Source: an uncultured Verrucomicrobiota bacterium (GTDB lineage: Bacteria > Verrucomicrobiota > Kiritimatiellia > Kiritimatiellales > Pontiellaceae). Taken from it: a stretch of DNA of 42,700 nt. The stretch lies in NCBI GenBank assembly GCA_913065005.1, contig CAJYAJ010000011.1, positions 1 to 42,700 of the forward strand, read 5' to 3'. Both the position numbers and the translations under genes were made by a program. Each line of letters opens with the position of its first letter. The first letter of the stretch is position 1. The notes under the pieces are model-generated. The model was given only the letters and a program-made list of their open reading frames with translations, was not told where the DNA came from and ran no database searches. Below are positions 1 to 8,393 of this stretch, piece by piece.

Positions 1-570
1 CGCGACGGAACCGCTTTTCTTAATTTCCTCATTCAGTTAAAGAAAACTCTTCCAGAAGATAAAATCTTCAGTGTCGCCGTCATGGCCCGCTGGGCAGCAC
101 ATAAACAAAAACATCCACGCGATCCCTACGACTACCCCTTCATCGGCCGCATTGCCGACCGCATCATCATCATGGCATATGATGAACACTATCGTACCGG
201 TCCTCCCGGACCGATCGCCTCCCTCGACTGGTGCAAATCCATCTACGAATATGCACGACAAACCATCCCCGCTCACAAACTCATTATGGGCATTCCACTC
301 TACGGTCGTGCATGGCAGCCCAAGACTCTTGCCAAAGCCTATAAAAATAGAGATCTGCAAAAAGAGATAACTAACCGCTCGATTACGCCTCAAATCAATC
401 TCGAAACAGGTGGCCACTTCACCTTCACTGAAACCGTATCCATCGAGGTCTATCACGAAACTCTCAAATCGATTCAAGCCAAACAACAACTTTATCTCAG
501 CCACCCCATCGGTGGCACCGCCTATTGGCGTATCAGCCAAGAACCCGCTGATTTCCATTTTGATCAGTGA
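1..570 (+). CDS. Glycoside hydrolase family 18 (chitinase/YaaH-like), C-terminal part
   Basis: The frame is open from base 1, so the gene is cut by the left edge and only its last 189 codons are present. The visible part matches the C-terminal half of the GH18 TIM barrel: a helix-strand ending in SVAVMAR, the strand IIIMAYDEH (residues about 57-65), and the segment KLIMGIPLYGRAW (about 95-107) that lines the substrate site, followed by a late Trp-containing strand near GGTAYWRIS. The catalytic DxxDxDxE motif would lie upstream of the window, so activity cannot be judged. GH18 enzymes hydrolyse beta-1,4-linked N-acetylglucosamine polymers or peptidoglycan; the spacing resembles YaaH/SleL-type members more than large chitinases. 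Its stop lies 3 bp from the stop of the convergent small gene at 574-828. Confidence 0.8.
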   Translation, partial: RDGTAFLNFLIQLKKTLPEDKIFSVAVMARWAAHKQKHPRDPYDYPFIGRIADRIIIMAYDEHYRTGPPGPIASLDWCKSIYEYARQTIPAHKLIMGIPLYGRAWQPKTLAKAYKNRDLQKEITNRSITPQINLETGGHFTFTETVSIEVYHETLKSIQAKQQLYLSHPIGGTAYWRISQEPADFHFDQ

Positions 571-573
571 ATG

Positions 574-828
574 TTATTGAAAATCCTCAATGATAGCTGG
601 AAGACTCAAATCCTCTAAATCGCTTATTGAATAGGAATTAAACTGCTGAATGCGTCCTCCTTGTAAGGGAGCATAATCGTAATAGTACATGCCATAATTA
701 GCTGTCTTTTTTTCGTCTAATGATGATTCATCAAAAAGGAGATCTTCTCCTTGTTCGGGATAGAAAATATATTCCGTCACACCGTTAAAAATAACTTCTA
801 AGCAAATCAGCTCATGATACGTTTTCAT
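574..828 (-). CDS. Small hypothetical protein (84 aa) downstream of purE
   Basis: No family is recognised. The product is acidic (many Asp and Glu), rich in Tyr and has no membrane segment. The ATG at 828 has only a weak GAG Shine-Dalgarno. It follows purE on the same strand after 63 bp. The frame is the same as that of purE and has no further stop between the purE TAA and this ATG, so the true N-terminus could be upstream at a non-standard start, or the region could be a decayed extension. Local A+T content is higher than in purE and purD. It converges on the GH18 gene with almost no spacer. It could be a real small gene or a remnant. Confidence 0.5.
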   Translation of the reverse strand: MKTYHELICLEVIFNGVTEYIFYPEQGEDLLFDESSLDEKKTANYGMYYYDYAPLQGGRIQQFNSYSISDLEDLSLPAIIEDFQ

Positions 829-891
829 ATTACTAATCTCAAACTTATCATGAACCGGAACCGTATCGGTTGTATTAAAATGAATCGTTGC

Positions 892-1404
892 TTAGCCGTT
901 TAATTCGGCTTGCAATGCTGCATCAGATGCTAAGACATCGGCCGCCATCTTTTTCTTATAAGCCGTCATTTTACGACGCAGCGTCGCATCCGCCGTACCC
1001 ATAATCTGTACCGCCAAAATTGCCGCATTGATCGCACCCGCTTTTCCGATCGCTACCGTAGCCACCGGTACCCCTTTCGGCATCTGAACCGTTGAAAGCA
1101 AGGAATCCAATCCATCCAAGGCCCAACCCTTTACTGGAATACCAATAACCGGAAGCGTCGTATGCCCCGCCAAAACACCACACAAATGAGCGGCTCCTCC
1201 TGCAGCGCCAATAATCACTTTATACCCACTCTTTGCCGCGCCTTCCGCAAACGCCGTTGCTTCATGTGGCGTACGATGGGCTGACATCACCTTCACGGTA
1301 CTCTCCACGCCAAATTCTTTCAACGTCTTGACCGTATGCTCCAACGTCGTCCAATCCGTCTTGCTTCCCATTACAATTGCTACTGTTGGTTTTTTAACTG
1401 CCAT
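892..1404 (-). CDS. purE: N5-carboxyaminoimidazole ribonucleotide mutase PurE
   Basis: PurE catalyses the mutase step converting N5-CAIR to CAIR in purine synthesis. The 170-aa length is normal for class I PurE. The nucleotide-binding start VAIVMGSKTDW (residues about 8-18) and the SAHRTP motif (about 41-46), whose His is the family's catalytic residue, are both intact, as is the Gly/Ala-rich IIGAAGGAAHL loop (about 64-74). It overlaps the 3' end of purD by 11 bp, so the two are very likely co-transcribed and translationally coupled. Class I PurE normally works with PurK, which is not in this window. Confidence 0.95.
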   Translation of the reverse strand: MAVKKPTVAIVMGSKTDWTTLEHTVKTLKEFGVESTVKVMSAHRTPHEATAFAEGAAKSGYKVIIGAAGGAAHLCGVLAGHTTLPVIGIPVKGWALDGLDSLLSTVQMPKGVPVATVAIGKAGAINAAILAVQIMGTADATLRRKMTAYKKKMAADVLASDAALQAELNG

Positions 1405-2680
1405 CTTTCATTCTCCTTAATTCTCTATGTCCAATATCATTTCGATAAAACGCATCCCGATAACTGATCGTCTCAACGGCAATATACGCCTTCGATAGCG
1501 CATCCTCTAGATCTTCTCCCGTCGAAGTAATCCCTAACACGCGCCCCCCTGCCGTGACAACCTCTTCATCCACCAAGGCGGTTCCAGCATGGAAAACCAC
1601 TGTATCTTGCACCTCATTTGCCAACGCAATATTTCCAATCGGCAGCCCCTTTGCATACGTCCCCGGATAGCCCCCCGCCACCATCACCACACACGCACTC
1701 GGCTCCGACTTCCAATGAATCAAATCATTCGACAAGGTTCCATCCACCACCGCTTCCAAAGCCGGAAGCATATCGCCATCCCAACGTGCCAAGACCGCTT
1801 GCGTTTCAGGATCCCCAAATCGACAATTAAACTCCACCACCGCAGGCTGATCATCTTGAATCATCAGACCCGCATATAAAACCCCCTTATAGGTGATCCC
1901 CCGCTTCTTCAACTCCGCTAACATCGGTTCATACACTTCACGAATCACTTTTTCGCGCACCACCTCATTCACAATCGAAGCCGGAGAATAGGCTCCCATA
2001 CCACCGGTATTAGGTCCCTCATCTTTCTCAAAAATACGCTTATGATCCTGCGAAGACGCCAGCAACACAATATGCTCTCCATCAATCAACGCCAGAATAG
2101 ACGCCTCTTCCCCCACCAGAAAATCTTCAATCACCACGCGGCCACCCGCCGATCCAAATGCATTCGCCTCCAGTGCATCTCGAATCGCCTCCTCCGCCTG
2201 TTCAACGGTCTCAGCCACCCTCACCCCTTTTCCAGCCGCCAAGCCATCCGCCTTCACAACAATCGGTGCCCCCCGCTCACGCACATAGGCACACGCCGCA
2301 TCTGCATCCGTAAAACTTTCATACGCCGAAGTCGGCACCCCCGCTGCCGCCATAACCTCTTTCGCAAATTCTTTACTGCCCTCCAACTCAGCCGCCGCCC
2401 GATTCGGACCAAACACACGCAAGCCATCTGCCTCCAACCGATCCGTCAACCCCGCACACAAGGGTGCCTCTGGACCAATGACCACCAAATCTGGACGCTC
2501 CACATGACACCAATCACACAGTCCCCCCAGATCCGTCACCGCAAGGTTCACATTCAGCCCCAACTCAGCCGTACCCGCATTGCCCGGGGCGCAATACAGT
2601 TCAGGTTGCATTGAATCATTCGCCAATTTCCATGCCAACGCATGCTCACGACCCCCACTACCAACCACTAAAATTTTCAT
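1394..2680 (-). CDS. purD: Phosphoribosylamine-glycine ligase (GAR synthetase) PurD
   Basis: PurD is the ATP-grasp ligase that joins glycine to phosphoribosylamine in the second step of purine synthesis. Its 428 aa match the family. The N-terminal Rossmann-like signature is VVGSGGREHALAW, the central ATP-grasp segment includes VVKADGLAAGKGV (about residues 140-152), and the metal/ATP-site motif NCRFGDPETQAVL lies near residue 285. The start at 2680 is preceded by a good GAGGAG Shine-Dalgarno 8 nt upstream. It is first in a purD-purE unit, divergent from queA; the 124-bp spacer must contain both promoters, though no clear -35/-10 pair was picked out. Confidence 0.96.
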   Translation of the reverse strand: MKILVVGSGGREHALAWKLANDSMQPELYCAPGNAGTAELGLNVNLAVTDLGGLCDWCHVERPDLVVIGPEAPLCAGLTDRLEADGLRVFGPNRAAAELEGSKEFAKEVMAAAGVPTSAYESFTDADAACAYVRERGAPIVVKADGLAAGKGVRVAETVEQAEEAIRDALEANAFGSAGGRVVIEDFLVGEEASILALIDGEHIVLLASSQDHKRIFEKDEGPNTGGMGAYSPASIVNEVVREKVIREVYEPMLAELKKRGITYKGVLYAGLMIQDDQPAVVEFNCRFGDPETQAVLARWDGDMLPALEAVVDGTLSNDLIHWKSEPSACVVMVAGGYPGTYAKGLPIGNIALANEVQDTVVFHAGTALVDEEVVTAGGRVLGITSTGEDLEDALSKAYIAVETISYRDAFYRNDIGHRELRRMKDGS

Positions 2681-2804
2681 CTAAAAACTCCTCAAAGCAT
2701 GCAATATACGCACCCAAGCCCCAGATGAAAACCACAATTTCAACTGGAGGTAATCTCCCGTTTTTTTCTATCACCCACGCCCCCAATCCGCTATCCCTAG
2801 CCCC

Positions 2805-3830
2805 ATGGAAACAGCCCTCTTTAATTATGAACTGCCGGAACATCTCATTGCGCAGCAACCCGCCGAACAGCGAGACAACGCTCGTATGCTCGTGCTACAT
2901 CGCCAAACCGGCAAAATCGAACACCGTACCGTCCGTGAAATCGGTGATTATCTCACCCCCAAAGACTGCCTTGTACTCAACAACACCCAAGTCATTCCCG
3001 CCCGCCTATTCGGGCAAAAACAAACCGGTGGAAAAATTGAACTTCTTCTGCTCAACGAAGAAAAACCCCATCACTGGCGCGTCCTCCTCAAAAGCTCCCG
3101 CCGACCCGCACCCGGCAGCCACCTAACCCTCTGCAATGGCGAAGCACAGGCCGAAATGATCACCGACGGCGAAAAAGGCGAAGCACTCCTCCGCATCGAA
3201 TCTGCAAAACCCTTTATTGAACTTCTCACCAAACACGGCTTACCCCCACTCCCCCCCTATATCCACCGAGCTACACCCGATGAATATGCCACCGACCGAG
3301 AGCGCTACCAAACCGTCTATGCCAGCCAACCCGGAGCCGCCGCCGCACCCACCGCAGGCCTCCACTTCACCCCCGAACTTCTCACCAACCTCAAACAGAA
3401 AGGCATCACCACCTGCGAACTCACCCTCCACGTCGGACTCGGCACCTTTCGACCCGTCACCGCCGAAATCATCACCGACCACACCATGCACGCCGAACGC
3501 TATGAAGTAAGCCCACAAACCGCCGAGAAACTCCGCCATGCCCGAGAACAAAGCGGACGCATCATCGCCGTCGGCTCCACCTCCGTCCGCACCCTCGAGA
3601 GCCTACCCACTCTCCAACCCGCCTCCGGCTCCACCGATATTTTCATCTACCCCCCCCACACCTTTCAACACACCGACGCCATCCTCACCAACTTCCACCT
3701 ACCCCAATCCACCCTGCTCATGATGATGGCCGCCTTCACCGACCGAAAAACTCTTCTGAACGCCTATCACGAAGCCATCTCCCACCGCTACCGCTTTTTC
3801 AGTTACGGCGACTGCATGTTAATTCTCTAA
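2805..3830 (+). CDS. queA: S-adenosylmethionine:tRNA ribosyltransferase-isomerase QueA
   Basis: QueA transfers and isomerises the ribosyl group of SAM onto 7-aminomethyl-7-deazaguanine in tRNA during queuosine synthesis. The 341-aa product shows the family landmarks: YELPEHLIAQ near the N-terminus, LVLNNTQVIPARLFG (about residues 58-72), the PTAGLHFTPELL segment (about 182-193), the LHVGLGTFRPV loop (about 203-213) and the terminal FSYGDCMLIL. No Shine-Dalgarno is visible before the ATG at 2805, but the N-terminus aligns with the usual family start. Other queuosine genes are not nearby. Confidence 0.95.
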   Translation: METALFNYELPEHLIAQQPAEQRDNARMLVLHRQTGKIEHRTVREIGDYLTPKDCLVLNNTQVIPARLFGQKQTGGKIELLLLNEEKPHHWRVLLKSSRRPAPGSHLTLCNGEAQAEMITDGEKGEALLRIESAKPFIELLTKHGLPPLPPYIHRATPDEYATDRERYQTVYASQPGAAAAPTAGLHFTPELLTNLKQKGITTCELTLHVGLGTFRPVTAEIITDHTMHAERYEVSPQTAEKLRHAREQSGRIIAVGSTSVRTLESLPTLQPASGSTDIFIYPPHTFQHTDAILTNFHLPQSTLLMMMAAFTDRKTLLNAYHEAISHRYRFFSYGDCMLIL

Positions 3831-3897
3831 AACAGAGACTTGAACCCCCACCCAAGCTCCACTAAATTCTCGCCTTGCCTTCAAAAGGAGAACGCAC

Positions 3898-5760
3898 ATG
3901 GCCAAAGAAACAATGCAATTTAAAACTGAACTAGAACAACTCTTACACCTCATCACACACTCGCTCTATTCCCACCGAGAAGTCTTTCTCCGCGAGCTCA
4001 TCTCAAATGCCTGCGATGCCATCGATAAAGTACGCTTTCAAGGCCTCACCGAGCCCGACTACCTCGAAGATAACACCAACTGGAAAATCACCCTTCGTGC
4101 CAATGAAGAAGCAGGCACCCTCACCCTCTCCGACAACGGAATCGGCATGAGCCGCGACGACGTCATCGAAAACCTCGGCACAATCGCCCACTCCGGTACC
4201 AAAGCCTTCCTCGCCCGCGCCCAAGAAGCCGATCTCAAAGAAAACCCCGAACTCATCGGGCAATTCGGAGTTGGATTCTACGCCTCTTTCATGGTCGCAG
4301 ACGAAGTCGTCGTCGACACCAAAGCCCACGGCAACGAAGCCATTCGATGGACCTCCACCGGAACCGGCAACTTCACCCTCGATGAAATCGATAAAACCGA
4401 TCGCGGCACCACCATTACCCTACACCTCAAAGAAGACGCCAAAGAATTCCTCAACGAATGGACGATCCGCTCCACCGTTAAAAAATTCTCCGACTTCCTC
4501 GAGCATCCCGTCACACTCATCACCACCCAAAAAGACGAAGAAACCGAAGTCGAAGAGGAAAAAGAAGAGCAAATTAATTCCCAAAAAGCCATCTGGCTGC
4601 GACCCAAGAATGAAATCCAACCCGAAGAATATAGCGAATTCTACAAACACCTTTCGCACGACATGAACGATCCCGCCGAAACCATTCATTACAATGCCGA
4701 AGGCGCCATTGAATTCAAAGCCCTCCTCTTCATTCCCGAAAAACGACCCTTTGACCTCATGATGAACAACGATCCCAAAGCGCACCTAAATCTCTATGTG
4801 CAACGGGTCTTCATCTCGAACGAATTCGACAATCTCTTACCAGGCTACCTCCGATTCATTAAAGGCGTCGTCGATGCCTCTGATCTACCCCTCAACGTCT
4901 CCCGCGAAATCCTACAAGAGAACCCACAACTAGAAAAAATTCGCAACAACCTCGTCAACCGCATCCTCAAAACCCTCGCTCAAATAAAAGAAAAAGATTT
5001 TGAAAAATTCAGCGGACTCCACGAAGAATTCGGCACCCTGCTCAAAGAAGGATTGCAATCCGACTGGTCAAACAAAGAAAAGATTGCCGATCTACTCCTC
5101 TTCGAAAGCAGCACCAAAGAACCCGGCGAAAAAACAACCCTCGCTAACTACATCGAAAACATGAGCGATGATCAGGAAGAAATTCTCTACCTCGCCGGCG
5201 AAAACCGCGAACAGATTGCCAACTCCCCCTATCTCGAACGCTACAAAGCCGACGGACAAGAAGTCCTCCTGATGACCGACCCCATCGACGACTTTGTCAT
5301 CCCACAACTCATGGAATTCAAAGGCAAAAAACTCAAAGCCGTCAATAAAGGCGAACAAGACGACACCGAAGCACTCAAAGAAGAAGAGAAGACCTATGAA
5401 GGCTTCATCGGCTTCGCAAAAGAGCTACTCGAAGGGGTCAAAGAAGTAAAACTCACCACCCGCTTAAAAGACTCCGCCGCCGTTCTCGTTGGCGACGAAC
5501 ACACCATGAGCCCCCATATCGAAGAGATGATGCGCCGCATGGGACAACCCGTTCCTGAACATGAAAGCGTCCTTGAGCTCAACCCCGAACATCCCCTCGT
5601 TCAACACGTCCAAGCTCTACACGCCGCCGATGCCAACGATCCAAAAGCAGAAGCCCTCACAAAAATACTACACGATCAAGCGATTCTCGCATCCGGAGCC
5701 AAACTCAAAGACCCAGCCGCATTCGCAAAAAGATTAAACCAACTACTTGCAACCGACTAG
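3898..5760 (+). CDS. htpG: Chaperone HtpG (bacterial Hsp90)
   Basis: HtpG is a cytosolic ATP-dependent chaperone dimer. The 620-aa length is close to typical bacterial Hsp90. The N-terminal GHKL ATPase domain carries ELISNACDAIDK (Asn box, about residues 33-44), DNGIGM (about 79-84) and GQFGVGFYASF (about 121-131). The middle domain includes LPLNVSREILQ (about 331-341), and the C-terminal dimerisation part follows. A charged Glu/Lys linker near residues 215-227 resembles the short linker of bacterial Hsp90. The start has a strong AAGGAG Shine-Dalgarno 8 nt upstream. Its stop is 5 bp from the convergent HAD gene, with no terminator hairpin between them. Confidence 0.97.
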   Translation: MAKETMQFKTELEQLLHLITHSLYSHREVFLRELISNACDAIDKVRFQGLTEPDYLEDNTNWKITLRANEEAGTLTLSDNGIGMSRDDVIENLGTIAHSGTKAFLARAQEADLKENPELIGQFGVGFYASFMVADEVVVDTKAHGNEAIRWTSTGTGNFTLDEIDKTDRGTTITLHLKEDAKEFLNEWTIRSTVKKFSDFLEHPVTLITTQKDEETEVEEEKEEQINSQKAIWLRPKNEIQPEEYSEFYKHLSHDMNDPAETIHYNAEGAIEFKALLFIPEKRPFDLMMNNDPKAHLNLYVQRVFISNEFDNLLPGYLRFIKGVVDASDLPLNVSREILQENPQLEKIRNNLVNRILKTLAQIKEKDFEKFSGLHEEFGTLLKEGLQSDWSNKEKIADLLLFESSTKEPGEKTTLANYIENMSDDQEEILYLAGENREQIANSPYLERYKADGQEVLLMTDPIDDFVIPQLMEFKGKKLKAVNKGEQDDTEALKEEEKTYEGFIGFAKELLEGVKEVKLTTRLKDSAAVLVGDEHTMSPHIEEMMRRMGQPVPEHESVLELNPEHPLVQHVQALHAADANDPKAEALTKILHDQAILASGAKLKDPAAFAKRLNQLLATD

Positions 5761-5765
5761 AGACT

Positions 5766-6380
5766 TTAGAGACGGCATTCCCAATCAAAGAACGCACTCG
5801 CTTGCTCCTTCACAACTTCATAGTTCTCAGGAACAAACTGGTGCGCCTGCATACCCAACTCCCGAGCCGCCTCAATATTTTCAGCCAAATCATCGATAAA
5901 AAAACAAGCTTCTGCCGGAACCTGCAACCGTTCGATTGCCATTTCATAGATCTTCGACTCCGGCTTACGACACCCCATCTCATACGAAAGAAAAAGTCCC
6001 GTCGCCGAAGCCAGTAAACCATCCCACTCTCGCTCAATCGCACGAACATGATACTCCGTAATATTGCTCAATGTATACACCGGTATCTGTTGCTCAATCG
6101 CATGAAAATAGAGCGAACGCCCCACCTCATTTGACGAAAAAATCTGTTGCCAAGCCCCCACCAAATCTTCCACCTGCCACTGAAGCTGCTTACGCACATT
6201 CATTCGATCCACATACACCTGATCCGAAATCTCGCCCCGCTCAACCGCATGATAAAGCGCCTCATCCTCCGGCTCATGAATCCCCACCAGCTTCCCCGAC
6301 ATCTCCTCATATCGCTTCAAAAACCGCTCATAGGTGAAATCACAAAGCACATTGCCAATATCGAACAAAAAAACCTTCAT
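5766..6380 (-). CDS. HAD-superfamily hydrolase, YihX-like phosphatase
   Basis: The ATG at 6380 is chosen because a GAGGTG Shine-Dalgarno sits just upstream and the product then begins MKVFLFDIGNVL, the HAD motif I. A longer form from 6404 would add 8 unlikely residues. The DxGN form of motif I, with Gly in place of the second Asp, is the YihX-type variant. The other motifs are Thr/Ser in YTLSNIT (motif II), the Lys in GCRKPESKIYEMA (motif III) and FFIDDLAENIEAA (motif IV). E. coli YihX releases phosphate from alpha-glucose-1-phosphate; by analogy this protein could act on sugar phosphates, but specificity cannot be read from sequence. It is followed closely upstream by a pseudouridine synthase gene on the same strand. 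Confidence 0.8.
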   Translation of the reverse strand: MKVFLFDIGNVLCDFTYERFLKRYEEMSGKLVGIHEPEDEALYHAVERGEISDQVYVDRMNVRKQLQWQVEDLVGAWQQIFSSNEVGRSLYFHAIEQQIPVYTLSNITEYHVRAIEREWDGLLASATGLFLSYEMGCRKPESKIYEMAIERLQVPAEACFFIDDLAENIEAARELGMQAHQFVPENYEVVKEQASAFFDWECRL

Positions 6381-6427
6381 ACCCTCACCTCTTTCTATTT
6401 CCACACTCCAATAACAACCGCTCTATC

Positions 6428-7159
6428 TTAGAATGTTTCCTGATTCCCCAGATACCGCCACTGCCCCTCAGGCAATGCACCCAACTGAATACGTCCAATC
6501 CGAATCCGCTTCAAGCCCACCACCTTCAAATCCACCAACTCACACATGCGCCGAATCTGCCGCTTCTTTCCCTCACGCAAAACAAACCGCAACTGATCCC
6601 GATTCTGCCAACTCACCTTCGCCGGTTTCAGCGGCTTTCCATCCAACTGCAAGCCATGATTCAACTGCTTCAACCCCCTTGCATCCAACTCGCCCCGAAC
6701 CCGCACCAAATACTCTTTATCCACCGCAGAATCCGCACCAATCAACTGCCGCGCCACCCGACCATCCTGCGTTAGCACCAGCAACCCAGTTGAATCAATA
6801 TCCAACCGCCCCGCCGGCGCCAAGCCATTCAACTGATCCCGCCCAAACGCCCGCTTCAACCGATCGCCCTTCCAACGATTTTCCCCCTCGATCAGCGCTG
6901 CCGCCGGACGATATCCCTCTTCCGGCTGACCCGACACATAGCCAATCGGTTTATTCAAAAGAAACGTCACCAACTGTGCCTGCTCATTCGTCCCCTCCTC
7001 ATTCAGCACGATCTCAGCATCCGGCAACACCTTACTCCCCAACTGATCCACCACCACCCCATCAACCCGCACCAAACCCCGCTCAATATAACGATCCGCC
7101 TCACGCCGCGAACAAATCCCCCGCGCCGCCATAATTTTTGATAATCGCTCCTCACTCAT
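6428..7159 (-). CDS. 16S/23S rRNA pseudouridine synthase, RsuA/RluB/RluE/RluF family
   Basis: The protein isomerises a uridine in rRNA to pseudouridine. An N-terminal S4 RNA-binding domain (residues 1-50, with [18 protein letters not shown]) precedes the catalytic domain. The catalytic Asp lies in [18 protein letters not shown] (Asp about residue 120), and the conserved C-terminal motif [20 protein letters not shown] is present. Length (243 aa) is normal. The ATG at 7159 is preferred to the GTG two codons upstream; neither has a clear Shine-Dalgarno. Features of RluB and RluF are mixed, so the exact target nucleotide is left open. It is separated by 47 bp from the downstream HAD gene. Confidence 0.9.
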   Translation of the reverse strand: MSEERLSKIMAARGICSRREADRYIERGLVRVDGVVVDQLGSKVLPDAEIVLNEEGTNEQAQLVTFLLNKPIGYVSGQPEEGYRPAAALIEGENRWKGDRLKRAFGRDQLNGLAPAGRLDIDSTGLLVLTQDGRVARQLIGADSAVDKEYLVRVRGELDARGLKQLNHGLQLDGKPLKPAKVSWQNRDQLRFVLREGKKRQIRRMCELVDLKVVGLKRIRIGRIQLGALPEGQWRYLGNQETF

Positions 7160-7263
7160 CCACACACACTACTATTCATCTCTTACCCAGCAACTAGATA
7201 GTTTCATTTTCGTTAACAAGATAATCATTGTAATTATACTAAAAAAATTAATATATTAATTTA

Positions 7264-7466
7264 ATGCATATATATTATTTACTTTTTTTATACTCATCAA
7301 CAGTGTCTTCAATCTGTATGCTTGTAATCTTACCCAAACTGAACTCATAGCCATTGAACATCTTGATGGGCTCGATGATGCCGGCAATGCAGCCGAACAT
7401 TATCGAAATGGCGTTCCTCTTACTAAAGAGGAACAATCCTATTTCGCGCTCAGCTTTGAACGTGCG
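7264..7466 (+). other. Probable displaced N-terminus (signal peptide) of the 7467-8345 gene, broken at a T7 tract
   Basis: The frame of the downstream gene stays open from 7467 back to 7260 but has no ATG, GTG or TTG there. Its translation looks like real protein (LTQTELIAIEHLDGLDD at about 7329-7379). An ATG at 7264 begins MHIYYLLF in the other phase and meets a stop at 7348. The two phases meet at a run of seven T (7283-7289). One extra T, or a -1 slip there (T TTT TTA, 7284-7290), would fuse them into MHIYYLLF-FILINSVFNLYAC, a signal sequence ending in a lipobox-like LYAC. The joined protein would be about 360 aa. No Shine-Dalgarno is visible upstream of 7264. Confidence 0.5.
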
Positions 7467-8345
7467 ATGGATAATCAAATCAAGGTCATTGATAAAGAAT
7501 ATACGGAATGTAATGCAACAGGACTATGCCAGGCACGAGCACGTGTTATGCAAGATATCCTCGAAAATGATCGAAATATTCAAGAATCCATAAAAGCGCA
7601 AGAAAACATCAAATTCAAAGGTGAAACCAAGGGACGACGTAACTGTGAACCCACCATTTTTGACACACTTGAAAAGTATGACGTAAGATATAACGATTTA
7701 CCACTTAATGAGAAAACCAAACTCACTCTTCAACAGTTGGGTAAAAAATGGTTCCTCAGTCGTGATTACGATACCGTAAAATCTGAACTAAAAAATCTCA
7801 TAGACGCAACAGACTGGTATAATCTATTCAATAAAGTCAAATTCAACATTGAAGATCTAAGAAACAGTCTATTAGGACTCGGAGAAAACAGAGGAGCTAT
7901 TATAAGCATGCAGGGAATTTCAACTGGAGATTCTACCTCTGTTTATGTATTTCAAAGCAACCATGCCGTATTGGTCTTTAAAAAAGAAGGGCATCTATTT
8001 TTAATCGATAGTTATAATGCAGATATTTTTGCGGATGTATTACATAAACCCATACCAAAAGTACTGGAAAACAAGGATGCCCTATACGATTTTTTAACCT
8101 ATAATCTTAGAAGATATATCACCCAATACCAAGAGAGTTTGACTGAAGCGGAAACAGAACTACGTGAATTAAACGAGGCTCTTAGCTCGCCTCCAACCAG
8201 TGAAGAATTAGCCACTCTGCAAAGTAAAATAAACGAAGTTGTTTCCATTCGAAAAATTCTGATTACCGAAGGTTTCGAAGAACCTCACGCCGATTTTAAT
8301 TCCGTGATAGATAATTTCTTTATCAACATTCGACATAAACCATAA
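7467..8345 (+). CDS. Unknown protein, candidate papain-fold cysteine protease; probably N-terminally incomplete as read
   Basis: No family is recognised with certainty. From the first in-frame ATG the product has 292 aa, but coding-like sequence continues upstream (see 7264-7466). Seen directly: Cys21 in GLCQARARVM starting a helix, His166 in NHAVLVFKKEG, and Asp181 in LFLIDSYN, 15 residues after the His. Known: C58 proteases (YopT, AvrPphB) use a Cys-His-Asp triad with a His-Asp spacing of about 15-16. Inferred: a distant papain-fold enzyme is possible. Residues about 215-255 form a Glu/Leu-rich probable coiled coil. The gene is clearly more A+T-rich than its neighbours and has no operon partners, suggesting horizontal acquisition. 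Confidence 0.6.
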   Translation: MDNQIKVIDKEYTECNATGLCQARARVMQDILENDRNIQESIKAQENIKFKGETKGRRNCEPTIFDTLEKYDVRYNDLPLNEKTKLTLQQLGKKWFLSRDYDTVKSELKNLIDATDWYNLFNKVKFNIEDLRNSLLGLGENRGAIISMQGISTGDSTSVYVFQSNHAVLVFKKEGHLFLIDSYNADIFADVLHKPIPKVLENKDALYDFLTYNLRRYITQYQESLTEAETELRELNEALSSPPTSEELATLQSKINEVVSIRKILITEGFEEPHADFNSVIDNFFINIRHKP

Positions 8346-8393
8346 AACAATCGGTCAACCTAAGCAAAAAGATACCAACTAGAAACGATCAGA

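Noticed and set aside
2746-2767. GGAG/CTCC hairpin followed by T7 in the purD-queA spacer
   Set aside because: A four-pair stem is too weak to call a terminator, and there is no plus-strand gene upstream to terminate.
6433-7134. A 233-codon plus-strand frame opposite the pseudouridine synthase
   Set aside because: Low-complexity Pro/Ser/Thr/Ala product; the minus-strand gene has clear catalytic and S4 motifs.
7275-7478. 67-codon minus-strand frame opposite the start of the unknown AT-rich gene
   Set aside because: It lies over sequence that is coding-like on the plus strand and continuous with the 7467-8345 gene; no ribosome-binding site or family likeness.
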